Below are positions 32,285-39,531 of a stretch of 51,377 bases of DNA, piece after piece. The stretch is from an uncultured Anaerolineaceae bacterium (GTDB lineage: Bacteria > Chloroflexota > Anaerolineae > Promineifilales > Promineifilaceae): the NCBI GenBank assembly GCA_937967805.1, contig CALBTC010000139.1, positions 1-51,377 on the forward strand, written 5' to 3'. The notes beneath the pieces are model-generated. The model was not told the DNA's origin and made no database searches. It saw only the letters and a list, made by a program, of their open reading frames with translations. How positions within the stretch are numbered: position 1 is the first letter of the stretch; each line of letters opens with the position of its first letter. A program made the position numbers and the translations under genes.

Positions 32285-33220
32285 ATGAATGAAGAATGGC
32301 CTACCTTCTCCATCATTGTGCCGACGTACAATCGTCCTCGGCAGCTCTCGCGCTGCCTGAAGGCGCTGGTCGCTTTAGATTACCCTCGCGGCCGGTTTGA
32401 GGTGATTGTGGTGAATGACGGTGGCCCGGAGTTAATAAACAGCATCGTGGCTGAATTTGAGGCGCAGCTTTGTGTACGGTGCATCATTCAGCCCAATCAG
32501 GGGCCGGCGGCAGCGCGGAATAACGGGGCCAGGTTGGCAAACGGCCGTTTCCTGGCCTTCACCGATGATGATTGTGCCCCAACCGCCACCTGGCTGCGCC
32601 AATTAGCCGCTCAACTGATGAAAGAGCCACAAAAAATGGTGGGCGGCTATACGCGGAATGCGCTCCACCGCAATCCTTTTTCTATTACCAGCCAGCTTCT
32701 TATCGATTTTTTGTACCATTACTACAACCAGACTGAATCGCGTGCTCTGTTTTTCACTTCAAATAACTTCGCCGTTGCCGCCGATCTGTTTTGGCAAGTG
32801 GGAGGATTTGAAGAATCGATGCCGCTGGCTGCCGGCGAGGATCGCGAACTGTGTGATCGTTGGCTGGATCACAGCTACGAGATGGTTTATTTGCCACGGG
32901 CGATTGTCTTTCATGAGCATTACTTGCATCTGTTTTCATTTTGGTGGCAGCATTTTAACTATGGGCGGGGTGCGTGGCTTTACCGCTGGCGGCGCAGCCA
33001 GCGCAAACAGGAGGCTGTTCATCTAGAATCGCCCGACTTCTACCTCAAGCTGATCAGCTACCCGCTTACGATGGCCCGCGATATTCGTGCCTATATCCTG
33101 ACAGGAATGCTTTGTTGTACCCAGGCTGCCAACGCAACCGGCTTTTTCTATGAACGGTTCATGTGGCAACGGCGCCAAAAGAAAAAGCTCCCGGTACGGG
33201 AGCCTTTCGGTAATCGGTAA
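32285..33220 (+). CDS. GT2 glycosyltransferase
   Basis: 311 residues: IIVPTYNRPRQL near 11-22, VIVVNDGGPEL, GPAAARNNGARLANG, FTDDDCAPTATWL metal site, and GGFEESMPLAAGEDRELCDRW, followed by HEHYLHLFSFWWQHFNYGRG. Soluble GT-A enzyme, paralogue of the product of 29263-30159. It starts 16 bases after the ATPase stop and is the last gene of the cluster. The 3' end contains a GC-rich hairpin (GCTCCCG and CGGGAGC, 33187-33203) and the stop codon is in a period-7 repeat. Confidence 0.9.
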   Translation: MNEEWPTFSIIVPTYNRPRQLSRCLKALVALDYPRGRFEVIVVNDGGPELINSIVAEFEAQLCVRCIIQPNQGPAAARNNGARLANGRFLAFTDDDCAPTATWLRQLAAQLMKEPQKMVGGYTRNALHRNPFSITSQLLIDFLYHYYNQTESRALFFTSNNFAVAADLFWQVGGFEESMPLAAGEDRELCDRWLDHSYEMVYLPRAIVFHEHYLHLFSFWWQHFNYGRGAWLYRWRRSQRKQEAVHLESPDFYLKLISYPLTMARDIRAYILTGMLCCTQAANATGFFYERFMWQRRQKKKLPVREPFGNR

Positions 33221-33266
33221 TGTCGCTGCGCGACCACTGCGTGTACAGTATTCAGTGATCGGTAAA
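33208..33266. repeat. Period-7 repeat after the glycan cluster
   Basis: GGTAATC GGTAATG heptamers at 33209-33222 span the stop codon of the GT2 gene. CAGTGATCGGTAA at 33253-33265 is identical over 13 bases to the copy at 18582-18594. Confidence 0.7.
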
Positions 33267-33291
33267 AACGTGTGTTCGCGGTATGTTGGTT

Positions 33292-33597
33292 TTAGAACAG
33301 ACCCCAATCGCCGCCGGCACCTTCTTCCATCATGGAGGGGTCCCACAGCTCGGTGCCAATTTCGACGTTGACACCGCCTTCCATCACCTGGCCGCCAACC
33401 ATGCGTACTTGCTCAATAATTTGTGGTCCATAGGGGCAAAATGGGGTGGTGAGAATCATTGTGATCTTGGCCGCATCGGTCTCTTCGTCAATGTCCAGGT
33501 TGCGCACCAGGCCCAACTCGACAACGTTTAACCCAATTTCCGGATCAATAACGCTGCGCAGTGATTCAATCAGTTCTTCTTCTTTGTTGGCAATCAT
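33292..33597 (-). CDS. DUF59/MIP18-type iron-sulfur assembly factor (SufT-like)
   Basis: 101 residues, one DUF59 domain: LIESLRSVIDPEIGLNVVELGLVRNL and the TTPFCPYG segment carrying the family's single conserved cysteine (C54). The family helps mature [Fe-S] proteins, and this location next to the sufR-suf genes supports that role. ATG with TGAGG eight bases before it. A strong 13-bp hairpin (33620-33651) lies between it and sufR upstream on the same strand. The short C terminus (DPSMMEEGAGGDWGLF) is acidic and unconserved as far as I can see. Confidence 0.87.
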   Translation of the reverse strand: MIANKEEELIESLRSVIDPEIGLNVVELGLVRNLDIDEETDAAKITMILTTPFCPYGPQIIEQVRMVGGQVMEGGVNVEIGTELWDPSMMEEGAGGDWGLF

Positions 33598-33619
33598 TTG
33601 TTTTTCCTCAGTGATTGAG

Positions 33620-33651
33620 AGGTGGCTGTCACACTCATGTGACAGTCACCT
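33620..33651. promoter_or_regulatory. Hairpin/operator-like inverted repeat between sufR and the DUF59 gene
   Basis: AGGTGGCTGTCAC (33620-33632) and GTGACAGTCACCT (33639-33651) are inverse copies with one mismatch and a six-base loop. The core TGTCAC-N6-GTGACA has the spacing of a CRP/FNR-class operator. Without a T-run it is a poor intrinsic terminator. Function is inferred only. Confidence 0.5.
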
Positions 33652-33658
33652 AAGATTC

Positions 33659-34321
33659 TTACGAATTTACTTGAATATCTGCCGGCCGTAAGGGGAGTGT
33701 AAATTGGCAGCAGTCGTCGCCGTGTAACATGCAGCTGTGCTGTTCTACGGCCGTTCCCAGCACAGTGATCATCAACTGTTTATCCAGCGTACACACCTCG
33801 GTATGCTGCTGACCCATCGAAATGTAAGGGCAACTGTATTCGATAATTTGGTAACGGCCGTCTGCCATTTTTTCCCATCGGGCCAGAAAGCCTTCTTTGC
33901 CCAGCAAGTTTATCACATAATTGAGCCGTTCTTCGAACGGTAAGCCCTCAAATTCGCCCTCACGTTCTTCCATCATGCGTTCCACCAGGCTGATGAAGAT
34001 TTCATTAACGGTTTCTGGCGGCAGACGGTCTTTTAGCTCTTCCAGCAGGCGATTAGCAAGGCTGAAATATTTCTGGGGAAACAGTTCATTTCCCTTTTCA
34101 GTGAGGCTGTAGACGTAATACGGCCGTCCCACTTTGCGCCGCACGCTTTCCACTTCAATAAGCCCCTCTGCCTGCAAAGCATTCAGGTGATGACGCACAG
34201 TAACCGGAGAGATGTCAGCGGCTTCGGCCAATGTTTCAATATTACATTGGGCAGACGCCTTGAGTTCGTGAAGAATGAGGTCCCGCGTGCTTTGGTTGCC
34301 CTTGCTTGTTACTGATTTCAC
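33659..34321 (-). CDS. sufR: SufR-type iron-sulfur transcriptional repressor
   Basis: 220 residues. N-terminal winged helix of the DeoR/ArsR kind (STRDLILHELKASAQCNIETLAEAADISPVTVRHHL, about 11-46), then the GRPYYVYSLTEKGNELFP wing. The C-terminal part has cysteines C164 and C177 (C-x12-C spacing, as I recall from cyanobacterial SufR) plus C197, C204 and C205, which can hold an Fe-S cluster. The family represses sufBCDS when clusters are sufficient. GTG start at 34321 with AAAGGA seven bases upstream. It is divergent from sufC, with a TTGACA-N17-TATACT promoter at 34384-34412. The adjacent palindrome at 34425-34442 is a likely operator. Confidence 0.9.
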   Translation of the reverse strand: MKSVTSKGNQSTRDLILHELKASAQCNIETLAEAADISPVTVRHHLNALQAEGLIEVESVRRKVGRPYYVYSLTEKGNELFPQKYFSLANRLLEELKDRLPPETVNEIFISLVERMMEEREGEFEGLPFEERLNYVINLLGKEGFLARWEKMADGRYQIIEYSCPYISMGQQHTEVCTLDKQLMITVLGTAVEQHSCMLHGDDCCQFTLPLRPADIQVNS

Positions 34322-34383
34322 GATAGAATCCTTTGCCTACTTTTACAGTTTTTAGCCAGATTTCCCACAAAAATTTGTCAAAA

Positions 34384-34412
34384 AGTATAACAACGCCAGA
34401 CTGAATTGTCAA
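34384..34412 (-). promoter_or_regulatory. Sigma-70-type promoter of sufR
   Basis: On the minus strand, TTGACA (34412-34407) and TATACT (34389-34384) are separated by exactly 17 bases. The GTG start of sufR is about 62 bases downstream. Confidence 0.75.
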
Positions 34413-34424
34413 TTTGTGCTATTT

Positions 34425-34442
34425 TTATCATTTTTATGATAA
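34425..34442. promoter_or_regulatory. Candidate SufR operator palindrome
   Basis: TTATCAT-N4-ATGATAA is a perfect 7+4+7 inverted repeat located between the two divergent promoters, three bases upstream of the sufC -35 box. Position fits a repressor of both units. It does not match the CAAC-N6-GTTG site I recall for cyanobacterial SufR, so the assignment is inferred from position. Confidence 0.55.
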
Positions 34443-34445
34443 TAA

Positions 34446-34474
34446 TTGACGATGCTATCTGCCTATGCTATAAT
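34446..34474 (+). promoter_or_regulatory. Sigma-70-type promoter of the sufCBD operon
   Basis: TTGACG (34446-34451), 17 bases, then TATAAT (34469-34474). Predicted transcription start near 34481, giving a leader of about 55 bases before the sufC ATG. Confidence 0.8.
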
Positions 34475-34536
34475 TTTTCACCGTATATGGGCAAATATAG
34501 ATTGCACAGAAACACGACAGGAGACTAATATCAACC

Positions 34537-35319
34537 ATGACAATTACCTTAGAAATCAAAAACTTACACGTTAGCGTCGGTGATCAACCGATTTTAAAAG
34601 GTATTGATTTACTGATCAAACAGGGAGAAGTTCATGCCCTGATGGGACCGAATGGTTCCGGTAAAAGCACCCTGGCCTACAATCTGGCCGGGCACCCGTC
34701 TTATGAGGCCACTGCCGGACAGGTAATTTTTGGCGGCGAGGACTTATTTGAAATGGAGCCGGATGAACGATCCCGCGCCGGCTTGTTCCTCGCTTTCCAA
34801 TATCCTGCCTCTGTCCCCGGCGTGACGCTGGCCAAATTCTTACGCCAAACCATTAACTCCCGCCGTCAGGCCGAAGACCCCGATGATAAGGGTATTTCCA
34901 TTCCGCAATTCCGTCGTCTGTTAAAAGAAAAAATGGATATGCTGGGCATCGACCACAAATTTGCCGGTCGTTACCTGAATGAAGGTTTCTCCGGCGGTGA
35001 AAAGAAGCGTGTAGAAATTTTGCAAATGGCAACGGTAGAACCAAAAATCGCCATCATGGATGAGACGGACTCCGGCTTAGACATTGATGCCCTACGCGTA
35101 GTGGCTGAAGGAGCCAACCGGCTGCGCAAAGAGTTTAACATGGGTGCGCTTGTTATCACCCATTACCAACGTATTCTCAACTACATCGAGCCAGATTATG
35201 TGCATATTATGATGGACGGCCGTATCGTTGAAAGTGGCGGTCCCGAGCTGGCAATTAAGCTGGAAGAAAAAGGATACGATTGGCTCCGCGAGAAGTATAG
35301 CACTCTAGAGGAGGCTTAA
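34537..35319 (+). CDS. sufC: Fe-S assembly ATPase SufC
   Basis: 260 residues. ABC-type ATPase that works with SufB and SufD as a scaffold complex in the cytoplasm. Walker [11 protein letters not shown]-loop [10 protein letters not shown], signature [14 protein letters not shown], Walker [16 protein letters not shown] and H-loop VITHYQRIL. The DETDSGLD form (with D-S-G-L-D) is typical of SufC. ATG with AGGAG about 12 bases upstream. First gene of the sufCBD operon; sufB starts two bases after its stop. Confidence 0.97.
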   Translation: MTITLEIKNLHVSVGDQPILKGIDLLIKQGEVHALMGPNGSGKSTLAYNLAGHPSYEATAGQVIFGGEDLFEMEPDERSRAGLFLAFQYPASVPGVTLAKFLRQTINSRRQAEDPDDKGISIPQFRRLLKEKMDMLGIDHKFAGRYLNEGFSGGEKKRVEILQMATVEPKIAIMDETDSGLDIDALRVVAEGANRLRKEFNMGALVITHYQRILNYIEPDYVHIMMDGRIVESGGPELAIKLEEKGYDWLREKYSTLEEA

Positions 35320-35320
35320 T

Positions 35321-36766
35321 ATGGCTGAAAACATCCTAGACCTAAATCCAGAACTAAGTGAAGAAGAAGTTGTTGCCCAGGTTAACCAGGATTATGCAAC
35401 TAAGTACGGCTTTGCCGATGTTGAAGATTACGTATACAAGGCCGAAAAAGGGCTGAATGAAGACGTCATCCGGGCCATGTCTGCCCGTAAAGGCGAGCCG
35501 GAATGGATGCTGGATATTCGTTTGAAAGCGTACCAGCACTTCCTGGAACGGCCGATGCCCGACTGGGGTTCAGACCTGAGCGGCATAAACTTTGAAGACA
35601 TCTATTACTACATCAAACCATCCGAGCGTCAGGGCGATACCTGGGAAGACGTGCCCAGCTACATTAAAGATACCTTCAACAAGTTGGGTATCCCCGAAGC
35701 AGAACAGAAATTCCTTTCCGGTGTGGCCGCCCAGTATGAATCTGAGGTGGTTTACCACAACATCAAGAAAGATTTGGAAGCCAAAGGCGTCGTTTTCCTG
35801 GGGATGGATGATGGCCTGGCCAAACATCCGGAACTGGTGAAAGAATATTTTGCCACCATTATTCCCCACAACGACAACAAGTTTGCCGCGCTGAATACGG
35901 CCGTCTGGTCCGGTGGTTCCTTCATCTACGTTCCCCCTGGGGTACATGTGGAAATGCCGCTCCAGGCGTACTTCCGCATCAACGCCAAAAACGTAGGCCA
36001 GTTCGAGCGCACCCTCATCATTGTCGATGAAGGCGCATACGTTCACTACGTTGAAGGCTGTACCGCCCCCATTTATACCGAAGATTCGCTGCACTCTGCT
36101 GTAGTGGAAATCATCGTGAAGAAGGGTGGCCGCTGCCGCTACACAACCATCCAAAACTGGTCCAACAACGTGTATAACCTGGTAACCAAGCGAGCCATCG
36201 CTGAAGAAAACGCCACCATGGAGTGGGTCGATGGCAACCTGGGTTCCAAAGTGACCATGAAATATCCGGCCGTTTACATGACGGGTGAAGGCGCTCATGG
36301 CGAAGTGTTATCTATCGCTTTTGCTGGCAAGGGCCAGCACCAGGACGCCGGTGGCAAGGTTGTGCACGCCGCACCAAATACCACCAGCCGTATCATCTCA
36401 AAATCGATCAGCAAAGATGGCGGCCGTTCATCTTACCGTGGCCTGCTCAAGGTAAATAAAGGGGCCAATCACTGTAAATCCAATGTGGTTTGCGACGCCT
36501 TGCTGCTGGATGAAACCAGTCGTTCCGACACCTATCCTTACATCGAGATCGAAGAGGAAGATGTCAACATCGGCCACGAAGCGTCTGTGAGCAAGGTGGG
36601 TGAGGAACAGCTCTTCTACTTGATGAGCCGCGGCATTGATGAAGAAACCGCCACCTCTATGATTGTGAATGGATTCATTGAGCCGCTGGTGAAAGAGCTG
36701 CCGATGGAATATGCCATTGAGATGAATCGCCTGATTCAACTGCAAATGGAGGGTTCGATTGGGTAA
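35321..36766 (+). CDS. sufB: Fe-S cluster scaffold subunit SufB
   Basis: 481 residues, the usual length. Beta-helix core protein of the SufBC2D complex on which new [Fe-S] clusters form. Marks are [51 protein letters not shown] with the conserved cysteine, [16 protein letters not shown], and the C-terminal [28 protein letters not shown] six bases before the ATG. The product is homologous to SufD encoded after it, and both share the MSRGI motif near their ends. Confidence 0.97.
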   Translation: MAENILDLNPELSEEEVVAQVNQDYATKYGFADVEDYVYKAEKGLNEDVIRAMSARKGEPEWMLDIRLKAYQHFLERPMPDWGSDLSGINFEDIYYYIKPSERQGDTWEDVPSYIKDTFNKLGIPEAEQKFLSGVAAQYESEVVYHNIKKDLEAKGVVFLGMDDGLAKHPELVKEYFATIIPHNDNKFAALNTAVWSGGSFIYVPPGVHVEMPLQAYFRINAKNVGQFERTLIIVDEGAYVHYVEGCTAPIYTEDSLHSAVVEIIVKKGGRCRYTTIQNWSNNVYNLVTKRAIAEENATMEWVDGNLGSKVTMKYPAVYMTGEGAHGEVLSIAFAGKGQHQDAGGKVVHAAPNTTSRIISKSISKDGGRSSYRGLLKVNKGANHCKSNVVCDALLLDETSRSDTYPYIEIEEEDVNIGHEASVSKVGEEQLFYLMSRGIDEETATSMIVNGFIEPLVKELPMEYAIEMNRLIQLQMEGSIG

Positions 36767-36840
36767 AATTGGTTAATGGTAAATGGTTAATTCTTATTTG
36801 TTAACCATTTACCGTTTACAGTTAACCATTAACCATTAGA
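36767..36840. repeat. Period-7 hairpin repeat between sufB and sufD
   Basis: Heptamers GGTTAAT GGTAAAT GGTTAAT are followed by AATTCTTATT and then inverse copies. The inner arms GGTAAATGGTTAA (36778-36790) and TTAACCATTTACC (36801-36813) pair over 13 bp. The outer arms TGGTTAAT (36770-36777) and ATTAACCA (36828-36835) also pair. It fills the whole sufB-sufD gap, so no Shine-Dalgarno is left before sufD. Confidence 0.85.
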
Positions 36841-36841
36841 A

Positions 36842-38143
36842 ATGACGATGACAACATTTACAAAAGACGCAGTTAAACAATTATCCGCAGCGCTGAATGA
36901 GCCGGACTGGATGTTGCAGTTCCGTCTGAAAGCGTTTGATATTTACGAAAACACCCCCATGCCTACTACCTCGGACGAAGCGTGGCGGCGCACCAGTATC
37001 CGCCGCTTTAAGCCAGATGAAATTGGTCCGTCGGTGAACGGCGATGCCGCGACCAGTTGGGAAATTCCGGAATTCCTGGGCAAAGAGCTGACTGGTGAAG
37101 AGGTTGGCGGCAATCTGTTGCAGATCGATGGTGTGACGCGCCAATACGAGCTGAGTGATGCCTTAAAAGAACAGGGCGTTATTTTTTGCGATATGCATAC
37201 GGCCGTCAGCCAACATCCCGACCTCGTGAAAAAATATTTCATGACAGAGTGTGTGCAGGTAAGCGAAGGCAAATTTGCCGCCATGCACGGCGCATTCTGG
37301 CGCGGCGGCACCTTCCTGTACGTGCCTAAAAATGTGAAGGCCGCGGCTCCGCTGCACAGCGTGCTCTGGTCGGCCAACGGTAAAACATTTACCCACACCC
37401 TGGTGGTCCTGGAAGAAGGTGCCGAAGCGATCTTTATGGATGAGTACGCTTCTCAAGATAGCGATTCTGCCGGGCTGCACAACGGCGTGATTGAGCTGAT
37501 GGTAGGCGACAATGCCAACCTGATTTACGCTGGCCTGCAAGATTTTGGCCAGAATATGTGGCAGTTCAACCATGAACGGGGCCGCGTGGGCCGCGACGGC
37601 AAGCTGGATTGGGTGACCAGCATGATGGGTACCCGCCTGACCAAAGCGTTCCAGACGCTGGAGCTGGACAAGCCCGGTGGTTGGGGGCGCATGTCGGGGA
37701 TTTTCTTCACCAACGGCCGTCAGCACCTTGACCTGGATACGCAGCAAAACCACAATGCCGGCGATACCGTTAGCGATTTGCTTTACAAAGGGGCGCTGCG
37801 CGAGCAGTCCCGCACCGTGTGGCAGGGCATGATCAAGGCGCTGCCCGGCTCGCAGAAGATCGACGGTTTCCAGGCCAATCGAAACCTGATGCTGGACAAA
37901 ACCGCCCGCGCCGACTCCATCCCTGGTCTGGAAATTGAGGCCGATGATGTGGTCTGCACCCATGCTTCGGCCATTGGTCAGTTGGATCCTGAAGAACTTT
38001 TCTACTTAATGAGTCGTGGTATTCCTCGGAAAACGGCCGTTGAAATGTCCGTCCAGGGCTTTTTTGACCCGCTCATGCGTCGCATCCCGTTCGAGGGCAT
38101 CCGCAACCGCATCTTTGACCGCATCATCGAAAAAATCGGCTAA
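36842..38143 (+). CDS. sufD: Fe-S cluster assembly protein SufD
   Basis: 433 residues. Partner of SufB in SufBC2D, needed for iron supply to the scaffold. Marks are AAMHGAFWRGGTFLYVPKNVKAAAPLHSVLW, VLEEGAEAIFMDEYAS, HLDLDTQQNHNAGDT and the C-terminal [29 protein letters not shown]. Start at 36842 (a second ATG is two codons later); neither has a Shine-Dalgarno because the preceding gap is filled by the hairpin repeat, which abuts the start. Translation may rely on coupling to sufB or on an unstructured start. Annotated SufB-like proteins can look similar, but the order and divergence fit SufD. Confidence 0.93.
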   Translation: MTMTTFTKDAVKQLSAALNEPDWMLQFRLKAFDIYENTPMPTTSDEAWRRTSIRRFKPDEIGPSVNGDAATSWEIPEFLGKELTGEEVGGNLLQIDGVTRQYELSDALKEQGVIFCDMHTAVSQHPDLVKKYFMTECVQVSEGKFAAMHGAFWRGGTFLYVPKNVKAAAPLHSVLWSANGKTFTHTLVVLEEGAEAIFMDEYASQDSDSAGLHNGVIELMVGDNANLIYAGLQDFGQNMWQFNHERGRVGRDGKLDWVTSMMGTRLTKAFQTLELDKPGGWGRMSGIFFTNGRQHLDLDTQQNHNAGDTVSDLLYKGALREQSRTVWQGMIKALPGSQKIDGFQANRNLMLDKTARADSIPGLEIEADDVVCTHASAIGQLDPEELFYLMSRGIPRKTAVEMSVQGFFDPLMRRIPFEGIRNRIFDRIIEKIG

Positions 38144-38503
38144 ATTTTTTTGCCAAAGAGCGCACAGAGACAAAAGAGATTGCTCTTAAATCGCTGGCTT
38201 CTCTGCAGCAAAAATCCAACAGGACATACAAAGTGATTCACAACCATGTTCGATTCAATGGGTGCCGGTGCTTATGTACCAGGCGAGAGGGATGACCGAA
38301 CCGATTGCCCATTTGGAATTGACCCTGGCAAACGGTGGCCTTGCCTCTCGCCTACGCAAGCAGGACGGATGGCATAGCCACCGTTTTTTGTTCTCCGAAT
38401 TTATTTAACCTCCTACAGATTTGGTCCCAGACAGAATCCGTAACCGGAGCCTGCGGGAGGTTTGTTTACATACGCATCAGAAAAGAAAACAGGAGTGAAA
38501 AGA
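38144..38503 (+). promoter_or_regulatory. Structured leader before the sulfurtransferase gene (candidate riboswitch/attenuator)
   Basis: A 360-base gap without a gene. AGGCGAGAGG (38281-38290) and CCTCTCGCCT (38344-38353) form a perfect 10-bp closing stem. Inside it, ACCG (38295-38298) can pair with CGGT (38333-38336), and TTGCC (38305-38309) with GGCAA (38327-38331). Twelve bases later an intrinsic terminator follows (38365-38389). ACGGTGGC (38332-38339) is also a perfect match for the right half of the terminator stem (38377-38384), so folds can exclude one another. The sulfurtransferase ATG is 114 bases after the T-run. Known classes I could recall (SAM-I, SAM-II, SAM-IV, TPP, cobalamin, FMN, T-box) do not fit well. 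Confidence 0.6.
38365..38389 (+). terminator. Intrinsic terminator in the sulfurtransferase leader
   Basis: Stem ACGG(A)TGGC / GCCACCGT with one bulged A and loop ATA, followed by six T (38384-38389). It could end sufCBD transcripts or be the switchable terminator of the leader. Confidence 0.8.
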
Positions 38504-39379
38504 ATGAGTAATAACAACAAAGGATATGTGCATGGCGATGTGTTGGTCACGACGCAATGGGTGGCAGACAATTTAGACAAAACCGACAAAATTCGCCTGG
38601 TAGAATCCAACGAAGATGTGCTGCTGTACAGCACCGGACACATTGAGAATGCAGTTCACATTGATTGGGTAGCTGACCTGAATGATGCGGTTCGCCGTGA
38701 TTATCTGGACGAAGCCGCGTTTGCTGAACTAATGTCCCGTAACGGCATTGCCAATGACACAACAGTTATCTTTTATGGCGACAAAAACAATTGGTGGGCC
38801 ACCTACGCCTTTTGGGTATTCAAACTGTTTGGCCACGCCGATTGCCGGGTGATGGACGGCGGCCGCAAAAAATGGATTGACGAAGGACGCGAGCTGACCA
38901 AAGAGAAGCCATCTTTTCCCAAAACAAACTACAAACCTTCTGCCCGTACCGATTACAAAATCCGTGCCTTCCGTGACCAGGTTTTGGCCCATGTGCAGGC
39001 CAATCAGCCATTGGTAGACGTGCGCAGCCCGCAAGAATTTAGCGGGGAGCTGCTGCACATGCCCGGTTCGCCACAGGAAGGGGCGTTGCGCGGTGGCCAC
39101 ATCAGAGGGGCGAAGAACGTGCCCTGGTCTCGTGCTGTGGCGGAAGATGGGACGTTTAAAACGGCCGCAGACCTGCGCGACATCTACGAAAAAGAACAGG
39201 GACTTTCTCCCGACAACAGCGTGGTGGCCTACTGCCGCATCGGTGAACGCAGCTCACACACCTGGTTTGTGCTGACGTATCTGTTGGGCTACCCGAACGT
39301 GCGCAACTACGATGGCTCCTGGACCGAATGGGGCAATCTGGTGGGCGTACCTATTGAGAATCCTTCAAAGAGCCGGTAG
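38504..39379 (+). CDS. Thiosulfate sulfurtransferase (two rhodanese domains)
   Basis: 291 residues from ATG 38504 (AGGAG eight bases upstream); a longer frame from 38462 runs through the ribosome site. Two rhodanese domains: an inactive N-terminal one ([23 protein letters not shown]) and a C-terminal one with active-site C244 in [13 protein letters not shown]. The CRIGERS loop is that of actinobacterial CysA/SseA thiosulfate sulfurtransferases. It transfers sulfane sulfur from thiosulfate to thiol acceptors. Placed between sufD and sufS, it may supply or buffer sulfur for cluster building. Preceded by the structured leader, so probably controlled separately from sufCBD. Confidence 0.93.
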   Translation: MSNNNKGYVHGDVLVTTQWVADNLDKTDKIRLVESNEDVLLYSTGHIENAVHIDWVADLNDAVRRDYLDEAAFAELMSRNGIANDTTVIFYGDKNNWWATYAFWVFKLFGHADCRVMDGGRKKWIDEGRELTKEKPSFPKTNYKPSARTDYKIRAFRDQVLAHVQANQPLVDVRSPQEFSGELLHMPGSPQEGALRGGHIRGAKNVPWSRAVAEDGTFKTAADLRDIYEKEQGLSPDNSVVAYCRIGERSSHTWFVLTYLLGYPNVRNYDGSWTEWGNLVGVPIENPSKSR

Positions 39380-39383
39380 GCGG

Positions 39384-39452
39384 TGGGCAGTAATCGGTAA
39401 TCAGTGACCAATTCTTATTCAACCGAATACGGAATACTGATTACTGATTACC
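39384..39452. repeat. Period-7 hairpin repeat between sulfurtransferase and sufS
   Basis: CAGTAATC and GGTAATCAGT (39388-39405) are followed by AATTCTTATT and the inverse copies ACTGATT ACTGATT ACC (39436-39452). The AATTCTTATT spacer is shared with the repeat at 36.8 kb. It starts within ten bases of the sulfurtransferase stop codon. Confidence 0.8.
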
Positions 39453-39531
39453 TTATTTGTTGGTTGATGTGCGTGATATGTCGTGACAATCGGCAGTTGC
39501 ACATCGTTTGATCAGGACTACAATCTTGCTT

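Noticed and set aside
33184..33206. Terminator at the end of the last GT2 gene
   Set aside because: The stem GCTCCCG/CGGGAGC is inside the coding sequence and only three T follow it; not strong enough to call.
37163..37963. Long minus-strand frame (266 codons) within sufD
   Set aside because: Shadow of sufD; no ribosome site and no recognisable domain. Similar shadows inside sufB (35570-36298) and the tandem GT2 (25228-26019) were dismissed for the same reason.
38281..38353. Identification of the leader as a known SAM, TPP, cobalamin, FMN or T-box element
   Set aside because: Short resemblances (GGCAA, GGTGGC) exist, but the required core motifs of each class are not all present, so only a candidate of unknown class is claimed.
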